From assembly GCA_024509875.1 (NCBI GenBank), contig JAMPIV010012241.1, positions 404,001 through 468,000 of the forward strand: DNA of 64,000 nucleotides. Direction: 5' to 3'. Origin of the DNA: Oreohelix idahoensis. Taxonomy: Eukaryota; Mollusca; Gastropoda; Stylommatophora; Oreohelicidae. The translations under genes and the position numbers were made by a program. This document shows, in pieces, positions 23,779 through 35,280 of this stretch; within the stretch, counting starts at the first letter, position 1; every line of letters begins with the position of its first letter. The notes under the pieces are model-generated. The model ran no database searches, was not told the DNA's origin, and saw only the letters and a program-made list of their open reading frames with translations.

Positions 23779-24032
23779 AATTAACAGAATACCTATGCCC
23801 TGCCCTCATTGAGAAGATAAAAACCCAACCAGTTAATAACCCCAAAGGTTTAAAAGTTTAGCACTAGGTTACAGTATAGACAGTAGAGAAAACAAAGTTC
23901 CTAATACGTGCTACTCCGTAAAGTAAACAATTGTTAAAGCAAAATAACTAGTTTGCTATAGCTACCGTAACAAGAAAAGATTCAATCTCTCTCTCTCTCT
24001 CTGACATACGTGGCCACGCTCTCGCTTCTTAC

Positions 24033-24071
24033 CTAATCTTGGTGATATTTCATGGAATATACCGTTATCCT
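24033..24071 (-). pseudogene. Putative host exon, 3' part (split by E3)
   Basis: On the minus strand this is the last 39 bp of a candidate exon ending at 'GATTAG' followed by the donor 'GTAAGA' (24032 downward). Without E3 and one copy of its target duplication, it joins 29574-29732 in frame. See that entry for the combined exon. Confidence 0.5.
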
Positions 24072-25451
24072 TGTCGCTAAATTGGTTTCAAGTCATTGCA
24101 AACGGGATCAGTTAGATTTATAAACCCGTCTACGATCGAACGACCGCTTTCAAAATGGCGGCGTATCAGCGAAATGTGTATCGGACAGAGGAAATCGCCA
24201 ACGATAATAAAAACAGAAGGGAATCCGTATGAAAAGGATTTTACATTTCAGTACAGGGAAGAATGGTGTATAACTGCATATAAGATGGACCGGTAGGAAG
24301 TTCTCATTTACGGAGATATATGCGTATTTCGGCTGCCCACAGTTACGCTAAAAGCATGTAAACCCACTTCTGTTCTAAATATTAAAATCAACAAATAACA
24401 GTTTGGGAATTTACATGGATAGGAAGATAGAGTTTTATCAGCTGTATATAACTAGATAAGATGGGAACAATATGGATATTATATATGCTGAGAATGAGAA
24501 AGGCAAAATTTCAGTCGACGCACAGATCGGCTGAAATCACGGTTCGGGAAGGATTTTTTCAGGTCTAGTCTTAGGCTGTGACGTATCTGCTCTCCGATAC
24601 GTTCGCGCTATCGTATATAAAGCGTTTCGGTAAAACTCTGAGAAGACCCAACGCAAGAGGTTGAGACAAGACTGAGGGCAGATAACGCCACGACTCTAAA
24701 TCCATCTGAAGTGTGAGCGGATCGCCAGAAAATTTCAGTCTAAGTGTCTGGAGTCTGAGGGTTCCATGAAATAACTCAAACCAGACTGTCCAGAATCAGA
24801 AGCCGGTGTCACTCATCAGAGGCAATCCCACAAAAGTGCAGGACCCCAAAGAGTGAACTTCAACTGGTCATTGGCATCCCTACGGTTGGGCCTACCAAGT
24901 CTGATATCAGCACAGGACAGTTCCGTGTCAGCAGTATCAAGTTGAACAGATAAGTGTCACTTAGGACACTGACTACCACAATATATGAAACACAATAAAT
25001 AGTCAAGTGATGACATTTATCAGAGGACTAAAAACCGTGATATATTTAAAATGAATGAAGTCTAAACAGACAATAATAGTAACGGTGTGAATATTTTTTA
25101 TATATATGTGTATACTCTTTTCCAACTAGTAAATAGAATATTAGTGTAATTATTAAACTATTTTAACTGTACCTGAGGATTTATTCACTTTTTCCATTTT
25201 GTGGGTTCAGTGAATGTACCTTTTACTTATCCCCTAGAATATAAGTAATCATAAGATAGTCACAGGGAGGAGACACCTTAAATCCTGGTACTACTTCTTA
25301 CCAACTGGGCCAGGGTTTTCACAGTCTGACTATTTTTATGATAACAATACACCAGTGCTTATTTCTAAGACTGGGGTATTACTGGTAAGGTCAGAACTCT
25401 TTACTGGCATACTCTTACTCATATAATAATTTTAAATAACCTCCCGCTACA
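24072..25451 (+). repeat. E3 5' LTR
   Basis: Starts 'tgtcgctaaattgg' and ends 'ctcccgctaca' (TG...CA). A TATA-like 'tatataaag' lies at about 24614 and AATAAA at about 24991, giving a plausible U3-R-U5 layout. The frame at 24096-24296 is repeated in the other LTR and is not a gene. Confidence 0.95.
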
Positions 25452-25452
25452 G

Positions 25453-25470
25453 TGGGGGCTCGTCTGCGGG
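25453..25470 (+). other. E3 primer-binding site, tRNA-Pro type
   Basis: Two bases after the LTR, 'tgggggctcgtc' followed by 'tgcggg' matches the first 12 bases of the tRNA-Pro-complementary primer site known from retroviruses, then diverges slightly. Confidence 0.8.
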
Positions 25471-25720
25471 ATATATCTTTGATATTCCTGAGCCAACTTT
25501 CTATTTCTGCTGTGTAGAAATTTTGTTTTGTAAATTTTTTGGAAAGAGTAACATAGTAGGAAATAATTATATTGTTAGGAGTACCATTGAGTACAGATAA
25601 AGAAAGCTGTTTCATATATGGTGAAGTCAGTTTAATTAACTTTAATTTTAACTAAGTTAATTATATTGTAGTAAATTAGTTTGAGTAAGATCACTTGCCC
25701 TACTAGACTACAGATACATC

Positions 25721-28108
25721 ATGGCTGACTTGGTCAAATTTAGGTCTGCTACACTGCAGGTGGGAAAAGAGCTTGGCATGGATGGTGATGCTCTGATCCG
25801 GTATGTCACGACGGAATGTGAAAAGTACACTGAGAGAGAAGCAAAGCAATTAGAAGCAGAGAGAGAAGCCAAGAAATTAGAAGCAGAGAGAGAAGCCAAG
25901 AAATTAGAATTGGAAGCAGAAAGAGAAGCCAAGAAATTGGAAGCAGAGAGAGAAGCCAAGAAATTAGAATTAGAAGCAGAGAGAGAAGCCAAGAAATTAG
26001 AATTAGAAGCGGAGAGAGAAGCCAAGAAATTAGAAGCTGAGAGAGAAGAAAGGAGGTTACAAGCAGAGAGAGACCATGAGCTGAAAATGAGACAGCTTGA
26101 TCTTGAACTTCAGGCTGGGACTATCACCCATGGTAATAGCTCACCTCATTCTGCGAATAGCTCTTTTCAGAACACAGCAAATGGGGCCATGAACTTCCAC
26201 CTAGATCCATTTGTTGAAACGGAGGACGCAATTGAGTCGTACCTGGATAGGTATGAAAGGCTAGCCTCTACATATGGACTGGAAAAGGAAAAATGGAGTC
26301 TAAAGTTATCCCAGGGATTGAGAGGTATTGCATATGATGTGTTTCTGAAACTCCCCAAAGAAGATCAGGAAAATTATGAAATACTAAAGCAAGCCTTACT
26401 GATCCGCTATGAAAAGAACTCAGAGGCATATAGGAAGAAATTTAGAACATCTAAACCTCTACCTGGAGAAACATATAAACAGTTCTCAGCTAGGCTAGAA
26501 ACGTATTTGTTGAAATGGAGTAGTTTAGGTAAGTATCAGAAAACCTACGAGGATCTGAAAGAAATGGTTATGTTAGAGCAAGTGAAAGATTCCATGTCTC
26601 AAGAAATGAGGAAATTCCTTATGGAACAAGGAGCAGAGAGGCTGGAAGACATTTTGAAATGTGCAGAGAGATACCAAGCAGCTCAAGCTGAATTGATAAG
26701 AACAAAAAGGAAGCAGGTAGAAGGATATAAGCCACCACCGCAGAATACCCAGTTTGACCAGAAGGATCATCCATACAGAAATAAGCCAAGATTTGATAAT
26801 AAGGACAAGAACCCTCAGACTCAGGAAAAGAAACCCTACAAACAGGGAGATAAGTGGTGCAAATTTTGTAAGATGAGCAACCACAACACTGATGAATGTG
26901 GGAGGAAAAAACCCCTTCATCATGCTGCATGTCTACAGGTGAGGACTTCTGTTAGGAAGGAACTGACTGTGAGTCAGAATAGCCTCCATCACCCACCTAC
27001 CCAGGAGATAGTGACTGTGAATGGCAAACAAGTCACAGGAATGTATGACACAGGTTTGTCCTATGACGCAGTCGTGTGTGCATCTCTGGTGTGCCCTGAA
27101 CAAATCACCACAGAAACAGTAGAGATTCAAGGGCCACTAAAAGGAACATCACCCCTTACATTACCCATAGCAAAGATTCATGTCAGTTGTCGCTATGTGG
27201 AAGGGGAGATAAATGCAGCTGTGATAGATGATCCCTTTTACCCCCTAATGTTGGGGCGTAAATATGTTTTCTTAGGAGACCCTGTAAAACCTATGGTTAT
27301 GGCAGGAATCCAGACCAAGGCTGACTCCAGGAACATAGAGAGGGACACCAACGTAAAATTTCATTCAACTGAAATGAAACGGGCTCAAGAAGCAGACAGC
27401 ACGTTGAAGCCTTGTTTTGGCAAATTATCAAAAACACATAAAGCTCCAAGGAAAGGACATTTCTATATGGAACATGGACTCTTGTACAGGAAAGCTGGAA
27501 GAGGGACGAAAAGTCATGGTCAAATCGTTGTACCATCCACCTATAGGAATAAGGTTATAGGCTGGGGACACATATCAACTTTGAGTGAACACCTGGGTAA
27601 TGGTGCCACAAAACAAAGAATAGCCACCCAGTTCTACTGGCCAGGTATTACGGAAGACATAAATCAGTATGTAAATTCCTGTCCAGAGTGCACCTATGTA
27701 GATTCAGAAAGTCGACGGAAGAGTCTTCATCAAAAATCTACAAGCAAACCAGCAATCAGGGGTACTCCCGAGATTTGCACGGGAGGGGAAAGGAAACATC
27801 CCACACAGGTTCAATTGCAGTCTGAACCCCATGCGCGGGAAAAAAGGAACAAATCACGTAGCGAAAATCAAACACCTACGGATTTGCGAGGGAAAACCAC
27901 ATCCAACTATCAACGAAAAGAGGGCGGTAAACTTCATGGGAAACCTACCGACCCGGTTTCACCAGCAGTAAGAGCCTGGATGAAAAGCCGAACAGGAAGG
28001 AGAGAGATAGTAAAGGATGAATATATTCTTGGAAAACAGAATGTGGGCGCAGATTTTCTTAGTCGTCATCCCACAGAGCTTGAGGAGGATAGAAGGAAGG
28101 AAAACTAA
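25721..28108 (+). CDS. E3 Gag-PR-IN(zinc finger)-RNaseH(tail) fusion frame
   Basis: A 795-residue frame. An N-terminal domain (1-38) is followed by a coiled coil of 11-residue repeats (EAEREAKKLEL, about 39-130), a capsid-like domain (about 150-345; KTYEDLKEMVMLEQ), a CX2CX4HX4C zinc knuckle (Cys 380 to Cys 393), a protease-like segment with YDTG (Asp 443), then an integrase-type zinc finger (His 617 to Cys 654 and Cys 657). From about 665 to 770 the sequence is basic, low in recognisable motifs and unlike any pol domain. It ends with VGADFLSRHP, the usual last motif of gypsy-type RNase H. The deletion removed the catalytic integrase, RT and most of RNase H without closing the frame. Confidence 0.88.
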   Translation: MADLVKFRSATLQVGKELGMDGDALIRYVTTECEKYTEREAKQLEAEREAKKLEAEREAKKLELEAEREAKKLEAEREAKKLELEAEREAKKLELEAEREAKKLEAEREERRLQAERDHELKMRQLDLELQAGTITHGNSSPHSANSSFQNTANGAMNFHLDPFVETEDAIESYLDRYERLASTYGLEKEKWSLKLSQGLRGIAYDVFLKLPKEDQENYEILKQALLIRYEKNSEAYRKKFRTSKPLPGETYKQFSARLETYLLKWSSLGKYQKTYEDLKEMVMLEQVKDSMSQEMRKFLMEQGAERLEDILKCAERYQAAQAELIRTKRKQVEGYKPPPQNTQFDQKDHPYRNKPRFDNKDKNPQTQEKKPYKQGDKWCKFCKMSNHNTDECGRKKPLHHAACLQVRTSVRKELTVSQNSLHHPPTQEIVTVNGKQVTGMYDTGLSYDAVVCASLVCPEQITTETVEIQGPLKGTSPLTLPIAKIHVSCRYVEGEINAAVIDDPFYPLMLGRKYVFLGDPVKPMVMAGIQTKADSRNIERDTNVKFHSTEMKRAQEADSTLKPCFGKLSKTHKAPRKGHFYMEHGLLYRKAGRGTKSHGQIVVPSTYRNKVIGWGHISTLSEHLGNGATKQRIATQFYWPGITEDINQYVNSCPECTYVDSESRRKSLHQKSTSKPAIRGTPEICTGGERKHPTQVQLQSEPHAREKRNKSRSENQTPTDLRGKTTSNYQRKEGGKLHGKPTDPVSPAVRAWMKSRTGRREIVKDEYILGKQNVGADFLSRHPTELEEDRRKEN

Positions 28109-28171
28109 CCTCGGAATGGTCGATTTGCAATTGTCTTGTACCCAATAGTTAAGCTAGATATCATCCAGCTT

Positions 28172-28188
28172 AAAATATGGGGGAGCTA
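28172..28188 (+). other. E3 polypurine tract
   Basis: 'aaaatatgggggagcta' directly upstream of the 3' LTR. It is the expected primer for plus-strand DNA synthesis. Confidence 0.75.
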
Positions 28189-29568
28189 TGTCGCAAAATT
28201 GGTTTCAAGTCATTGCAAACGGGATCAGTTAGATTTATAAACCCGTCTACGATCGAACGACCGCTTTCAAAATGGCGGCGTATCAGCGAAATGTGTATCG
28301 GACAGAGGAAATCGCCAACGATAATAAAAACAGAAGGAAATCCGTATGAAAAGGATTTTACATTTCAGTACAGGGAAGAATGGTGTATAACTGCATATAA
28401 GATGGAACGGTAGGAAGTTCTCATTTACGGAGATATATGCGTATTTCGGCTGCCCACAGTTACGCTAAAAGCATGTAAACCCACTTCTGTTCTAAATATT
28501 AAAATCAACAAATAACAGTTTGGGAATTTACATGGATAGGAAGATAGAGTTTTATCAGCTGTATAAAACTAGATAAGATGGGAACAATATGGATATTATA
28601 TATGCTGAGAATGAGAAAGGCAAAATTTCAGTCGACGCACAGATCGGCTGAAATCACGGTTCGGGAAGGATTTTTTCAGGTCTAGTCTTAGGCTGTGACG
28701 TATCTGCTCTCCGATACGTTCGCGCTATCGTATATAAAGCATTTCGGTAAAACTCTGAGAAGACCCAACGCAAGAGGTTGAGACAAGACTGAGGGCAGAT
28801 AACGCCACGACTCTAAATCCATCTGAAGTGTGAGCGGATCGCCAGAAAATTTCAGTCTAAGTGTCTGGAGTCTGAGGGTTCCATGAAATAACTCAAACCA
28901 GACTGTCCAGAATCAGAAGCCGGTGTCACTCATCAGAGGCAATCCCACAAAAGTGCAGGACCCCAAAGAGTGAACTTCAACTGGTCATTGGCATCCCTAC
29001 GGTTGGGCCTACCAAGTCTGATATCAGCACAGGATAGTTCCGTGTCAGCAGTATCAAGTTGAACAGATAAGTGTCACTTAGGACACTGACTACCACAATA
29101 TATGAAACACAATAAATAGTCAAGTGATGACATTTATCAGAGGACTAAAAACCGTGATATATTTAAAATGAATGAAGTCTAAACAGACAATAATAGTAAC
29201 GGTGTGAATATTTTTTATATATATGTGTATACTCTTTTCCAACTAGTAAATAGAATATTAGTGTAATTATTAAACTATTTTAACTGTACCTGAGGATTTA
29301 TTCACTTTTTCCATTTTGTGGGTTCAGTGAATGTACCTTTTACTTATCCCCTAGAATATAAGTAATCATAAGATAGTCACAGGGAGGAGACACCTTAAAT
29401 CCTGGTACTACTTCTTACCAACTGGGCCAGGGTTTTCACAGTCTGACTATTTTTATGATAACAATACACCAGTGCTTATTTCTAAGACTGGGGTATTACT
29501 GGTAAGGTCAGAACTCTTTACTGGCATACTCTTACTCATATAATAATTTTAAATAACCTCCCGCTACA
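28189..29568 (+). repeat. E3 3' LTR
   Basis: Partner of 24072-25451, equal in length at 1380 bp. Differences seen include T/A near the start, g/a in 'gaagg(g/a)aatccg' and c/t in 'caggacagttccg'. Low divergence indicates a recent insertion. Confidence 0.95.
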
Positions 29569-29573
29569 ATCCT

Positions 29574-29732
29574 GAATATATTTATCGATATTGATAATGT
29601 CAATGTTCAGTGCCAAATTTGGTCCCAGTCCAGCTTTGACAATAACTTTATAAGGTGGACGCCAAGTTTGGTGAGGTAATCCTGGATCAATAATGTCCCC
29701 TCGAATAGTTAATGGTAGAAAAATATCGAGAT
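29574..29732 (-). pseudogene. Putative host exon, 5' part (interrupted by E3)
   Basis: On the minus strand a pyrimidine tract leads to an acceptor 'acacaag', then an open frame containing LPLTIRGDIIDPGLP and TWRPPYKVIVKAGLGPN. Joined across the E3 insertion with 24033-24071 (counting the target duplication once) it gives a 198-bp exon, phase 1 at both ends, ending at a GTAAGA donor. I do not recognise the protein. A length that is a multiple of three and two good splice sites support a real exon; an old transposon frame is the alternative. As it stands the exon is disrupted. Confidence 0.5.
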
Positions 29733-32700
29733 CTTGTGTTCACAGCAAAGAATGGAAAAACAAATACTTCTGGTATTTGGACACAGCTAGTTGCTAAAAA
29801 TTGTTACTGATGATGGTAAGTGATTGATTGGTAAATCCTTTCGGCTGGCTCTGTGGTGAGTGCCGATTTTGAAACAGCGCAACTTTCTGAATAAATCCGG
29901 GGCTGCGTCTGTCAAAAGTTAGATGTTAATATTATTTCGTATACCACTCCCGTGGGCTGATAAATTGGAAAAAAATATCTGGGAATTGATAGTCCAGTTA
30001 AATTTAATAGTTAAATGTGTCTTTGTCTTTTAGCCAGTCCTGTTCACAACATGGACTTGGGACCCGTAAGCCACGAAGAAGACAACATAAATCCCATCAG
30101 TAACTGGAGACAATAATAAAGAAAAAAAAAACGTTGGCTGCTCTGTCAGGTCTGCGAGAAATAAACAAGACATTATGAAAAAGAAAAGCAACTATTCTAT
30201 ATGTATACGGACGGGGACAAGACGATCTCTTTCCCACTCCGGCAGTCCTGCTTAAAGTTAAAAGGCACACGGTGACTTTATTTACAACTGTATGGTCAGC
30301 TTTTCGCCCGCGCTGCGCTTTCAGGTTCGGACCAAGGCATGCACCTTCCCGCCCCATCTGCGCGCACGTTAGCGATCAGCTCACACTGTTAACTATTGTT
30401 TAATTACCCCTACGCGCACTTACAAATATCGTCTGTCGTTAACATTTATTTTTATTGCCGGCGCCTGTTAGTTTAGTCATAAGGTATAAACAATAGTCAC
30501 TTACTATAATTACTATAAAACACAAAAATGAAACAAACGTGAATCCTATTCGGTCACTATAGTCATGCTTAACACTTAATCAGTCAACTAAACCGTATCT
30601 TCTGGTGAGAGAAGCGGGTGATAAAATTATCATTCTTCTTCTTCTTCTTCTTCGTTCGCCCTGAAAAGGACGGTGGTTACGTTGTGTCTGTTTACGCCTA
30701 AGCTGTGATATCTGCACCTTTCGGTCGACACATCCGACTTCAGCACAGCATTTTTTAGGGACCGGGTTTGCCTTCCCATTGCGATCCGCACTCACTCAGC
30801 CAGACTGCACTGCTGCAGACTGTTTCCAGGACCACCACGTGGAGGTGGAGTGCGGTCTTGACCAGCTCTGGTTCGCTGGTCCTGATGCAAGCAGTACAGC
30901 TATGGGTCGCTGACTGCATTCACTATTGCTGCATCTTGGGTTCCCAAAATTATCATTCTAACTGCACCTCTGGCAAAGAAAAATAGTTATGCGTTATTTA
31001 TTTCACTAGTTTTAACATTAGAAATCACAGTAAATTATAATGGTACACTTACTACATTAAATCACGTAAATGATAATTTCTATTACCATAAATCAGAAAT
31101 GAAACAATCCCCACGAAATGCTATTAACACACTCCCATAATTGTTCTAGAATTTATAACGTGCTTAGATGATCAAAAATTCTGAGTGACAACTGATCAGT
31201 GAGTTTAAGGAACCACTGTTTATATATATTCATTGGCTCTCAGATCCCTAATGGTGTTAATTTCGCATGAACGTGCGAACTATAAGTTTTGAGAAACTGT
31301 GGACCAGATGAAACGTCCTCTAAGCCGGCCACCGTTTCTCTCGTCGAACGCTGCTTGACCGACATCAAAGGCTCTCGCCTCGATAACGGGGTTTCTTCCA
31401 AAATCGCTCGCGTCTCGAGATGAAATGCTAATCGGCGTCAGAGATTCCCCTGTATCTGAAGATCAAAGGGTTAAGTGTTTATCCCACGTGCGTCTGTCTG
31501 CTATCTTGATGATTGGCAGACCCGCTCGCGTGAGAAACTTAGGTAAACAAATCAGAGCTCGCTGCCTGTTATGCTGGCAGGTCGCGGAAGTTGGTAATAT
31601 GTCTGTTTGTTTACATCTCAAGAAAAAAAAAAGAGGCGTGGATAAAAGTATGAGTACTGCAGTCTGTCAAATGTTTGACTTTGCGAACAAATCATAGAAC
31701 TACGGCGTGGTCACGGAAGACTGTCGGATACAGTAGGCTTTATTTCCATTTTACGTCACAGTGTGGGTTTATATCAAATTTTGTAACCAATTGTAACCCC
31801 ATTAAATTTTCTACAAATTCATTAAGAGATGTGGGTTTGGTTATAATTCCTCCTAGAAAGGTGTTCATATCAATTGTGTTAATACAACTGTAAAAACTCC
31901 ACTTTATTTAGTGCAACGAGTTCCTTGAGAGAGGGGTGCTTAATTTTTCCCCTAAAAGATGTGTATAAAGGGTACTCATGGAATGTCTTATGTAAATCAT
32001 TTATATAACTGAATTTTTGGGAATTTCCTGACGGGCCATGTTTGTAAATATTGATTTTGATTGTTGTGTGTGACTAGATGTGGGGGTTGTTGGATAATGG
32101 CCTCACGGGCAGAACAGTATTTTTGTTTCTCGCTGGCCGCACATGCCCCAGCGACCCGGAACGAAGAGTTGCTTATATTGTTTATCTCCAGGCCTAAGGC
32201 CATTGCGCAACTCGGTGCGCGAGCGGGGTGTGTGTCTATTAGCCGCTGGTCACTGTAAACGAGACACCGTGCACTCGCTTAATCTGCCGGCTCAAACCAG
32301 TCTGACATTCCACGTTAAATTTGGATTGAGGGGGGAGGGGGGCTGTGTGTTGGTAAACAGTCCTTGTATATATGTATTTTAGCTAGCGAACCCTACATTA
32401 GGCGCTTAGTTTACTGCTTGTATTTTATTGTATTTCTACAGCAGAGATAGCGGATCTCCACACGCTGGTAGGGACCTAAATCTTGAAACAAAGCATTTTG
32501 TCACAAATCGAATAGCACTTCCTTGATCGAGTTTTTTTTTTTTTAGTGGGACCAGCAGGGTCAATCATAAGACCCAGTACCAAGAAAGCAGAGGGGGAGT
32601 ATCCAGCTGTTGGTGCCCCATGCCCCTTGGAGCTGCTTAAACCGTTGAAGACCACCATCCCCCAAGCTCACCAAACTCCAGAATAGCACGCTCATCCAGT

Positions 32701-33799
32701 CTTAAGTTATAGACTGGTGGGCCCTTTTCTTTACAAGCCCAGTCGCATTTAAACTGGCCGTGTCTCTCGGGTATAGTAAAGCGCATCGCTGGCGCCAACC
32801 CGAGTTCGGACTCATTTTAACCCGCCGGATATCAGGGTTCATTTTCTGTGAGTCTCTCTGAATGGATATTTCCCTCTGACCTTGTCAATCGTGGATTTAT
32901 TAAATCCTCACCTCGTCGGATAAGCAGGAGAGCGGGCAGTATATAGATTCACATGCAAACAGAGGACGTTATCTAAGACGTGTAGCGGACAGTAATTAAT
33001 TGGTTAAGTACTGGAGGTGCTTATAAGTGGGTGTTTTCTCCTCTACATTTACTGTTGGAGAACTGGTTGTTTAGTCTGGTGGTGGTGCACAATTTTGCTG
33101 TGGGGTGTTTAATTTCTTTTGTGTTTGTGTAGCCTAGTAGCAGTCGCTTCTATTTGAGACTGGGGACTGTGAGATTTTTTTGAGATTATTATTTCAGTAC
33201 CTAGTGTGGGTCGATTTTTATTGGGTTAAGACTGGTATTTTTTGTTTTTGTCTGGGTACAACCTAAATTTTTCAGTTGGGATTAGTAACCAACCTAAGGT
33301 TGGGATTGGTTGTTGACATTTGTTTCTTTTTTTGGTTGGATAGTGTTAGTGAAATTACACTGGTGTTTGAATTGATGTTTATCTTTCATGCCATCGTGCA
33401 GTTATAGCCATTTTGGTTCCCTTTATCTATATATATATATATTTATATCTTAATAAACATAGAAACTATTAGAGGCTGATCAGAATTTTCTTCTACTTTT
33501 ACATCTGTGATCGTGGAATGTGAAACCACTTAATGTATACTTGTATCAGTCCCTTACTTCATGTATCTATTCATTTGTTGATAGTTGAGAAAGAGAGGGG
33601 TGAGTGTTGTTGACATTTAAATACGTCCGAGTGGCAGGGTAAACGAGAGTTTATCAGCTTTGTACACCTGACTGTCACATTCACATACTTTCCTCTATTT
33701 TCAAATCTTCACTCAGACTTTTGTCTTGTCTCAGACGTCACACAGACCTTTGTCTTGTCTTAGGCAGACACCCTATATCGCCACTCGTGACAGTACTTT
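29733..33799. other. Non-coding or unrecognised stretch, 4 kb
   Basis: Directly next to the putative exon, 29808-29908 could be a further minus-strand exon (acceptor 'tttgacag', weak donor GTAACA), but support is thin. The region 30300-30900 and 31300-31620 is richer in G+C and CpG than its neighbours and has no clear gene. A T-run at 32529-32540 could be the tail of a minus-strand retroelement. Nothing else recognised. Confidence 0.3.
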
Positions 33800-34155
33800 C
33801 TTTATTTAGTTTCTTTCGTTCCTTCTATCTGTCTTCCTTTCTTTTTCTTTTTTTTTGGGTTCTTTCTTTCTTTGGTTCTTTTTCTTTCTTTCTGTCCATT
33901 TTTTTTGGTTCTTTCGTTTCTTTCTTTCTTTTATTGGTTCTTCCGTTCCTTTCTATCTTTTTTTGGTTCTTTCTTTCTTTACTCTCTTCAATTCCTTCTG
34001 TCTTTACTCTATTTCGTTCCTTCTTTCTTTACTCTATTTCGTTCCTTTCTATCTTTCTTTGGTTCTTTTCTATCTATCTTTGGTTCTTTCTTTCTTTCTT
34101 CCTTGCCAGTGTCCAATATTTATTTATTTTCGTTATTTTTTTTTAATCAGTGACA
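33800..34155. repeat. TTTC/TTCTTT-type low-complexity repeat
   Basis: Pyrimidine-rich imperfect repeats with 'tttctttggttctttc' phrases. The Phe/Leu/Ser-rich open frames over it in three phases are artefacts of composition. Confidence 0.9.
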
Positions 34156-34940
34156 CGCCTCGGGTTTCTCTTTTTTTGTCTCTGTGTGTTCTCACGAGCG
34201 TAACTTAAATCAACTGTTACCGCTCTGTACGATACAGTTTATTGTGGACGAGGTACAGACATCATAGGCAGGTAGTAACAATTCATAAAGTGCGTTTCAT
34301 GGCAGAAAATACATCATCATCAAGTAAGCACTGATATGGCCGTTGATTGACAGCACTGGCCGTTATAGTATCAAGGTCAACGGCTTGACAGAATACCGGA
34401 CACTGTCGAATGGACAGTTCATCTTATATATTATTCTGACATCTTAATCTGCTCCTGGTGTCAGAGGGTCGCACTAGCCGCTGGACATATTGAGTTCAGC
34501 GGACGCTCTGTCGTAACATGCAGGGTTGCTGGTCTCTGAGGCGTGAGACATAAACACGAGCCGTTTTCTGGCTAAATATAATACGGGAAGGATTCTTGGC
34601 AAGGTTCTTCAAGAAATAGCTTCCTCATGTTTCAATTCATAAAAATATTAACAAGCGTGTGTCCTCCCTTGACTTAGGGCAGGTATACAAATCTCACGTC
34701 TATCTTGGACGGAAAATATCTCGGACTGCCTCAAGCATCATAGCTCGATGACAACAGATCGAAGCAGCAAGCCGCACTATTCTGTTCAAATATCGTGCAC
34801 GGCGGCACGCAAATAATAACATACAATTTACTGAGATGCGCTCACATGTGCGTCTATAAAAGACTAGACCCGCATGTGAGGATCTCAAACACTTAACTCC
34901 CACGCGGAACGAACTTAACACCAACCAATGTCATACAGTA
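34156..34940. other. Non-coding stretch
   Basis: No gene, RNA or repeat recognised between the low-complexity tract and repeat family C. Confidence 0.35.
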
Positions 34941-35280
34941 CGGGCAAGTAACCCGCCAACATATGGCGGGGGAAATAATTATGCTGTGGTCTTTCATATC
35001 CTAATGACAGCACTAATGCTCCTGTGTCCATTTCATTCCGCTCTATTCCATTTCAACTTCACTGGATGTTTGTAGTCAAACTTAGCATGACTTGTGGTCA
35101 CTGGATGTTTGTAGTCACACTTAGCATGACTTGTGGTCACTGGATGTTTGTAGTCACACTTAGCATGACTTGTGGTCACTGGATGTTTGTAGTCAAACTT
35201 AGCATAACTTGTGGTCACTGGATGTTTGTAGTCAAACTTAGCATGACTTGTGGTCAATGCATCACGAAGAAATAGCATGG
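34941..35280 (+). repeat. Dispersed repeat family C, copy 2, with internal amplification
   Basis: Begins near 'aacccgccaacatatggcgg' and matches copy 1 (14590-14770, minus strand) up to 'cttcactggatgtttgtagt'. From there a 39-bp unit is repeated in tandem in this copy only. Confidence 0.6.
35060..35254. repeat. 39-bp tandem repeat x 5
   Basis: Five copies of a unit beginning 'cactggatgtttgtagtcaa' and ending 'catgacttgtggt', with very few differences. Because 39 is a multiple of three, both strands stay open and give repetitive open frames that are not genes. Confidence 0.97.

Larger units (their letters stand above)
24072..29568 (+). mobile_element. E3: deleted LTR retrotransposon with perfect target duplication
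   Basis: A 5497-bp element: LTRs 24072-25451 and 28189-29568 (each 1380 bp, about six differences by eye), primer-binding site 25453, one 795-residue frame and polypurine tract 28172-28188. The 5-bp duplication 'atcct' flanks it (24067-24071 and 29569-29573). It has gag, a protease-like domain, an integrase zinc finger and an RNase H tail. The integrase core, RT and most of RNase H are missing, so it must use enzymes supplied by other elements. Confidence 0.95.

Noticed and set aside
29808..29908. Second exon upstream of the E3-split exon
   Set aside because: Acceptor is fair but the donor is weak and two frames are open; not enough for a feature.
33721..34208. Three overlapping Phe/Leu-rich frames that look like membrane proteins
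   Set aside because: They translate TTTC/TTGG low-complexity sequence in three phases; no signal of a real gene.
35024..35278. Repeat proteins on both strands
   Set aside because: The 39-bp unit is divisible by three, so frames stay open by arithmetic.
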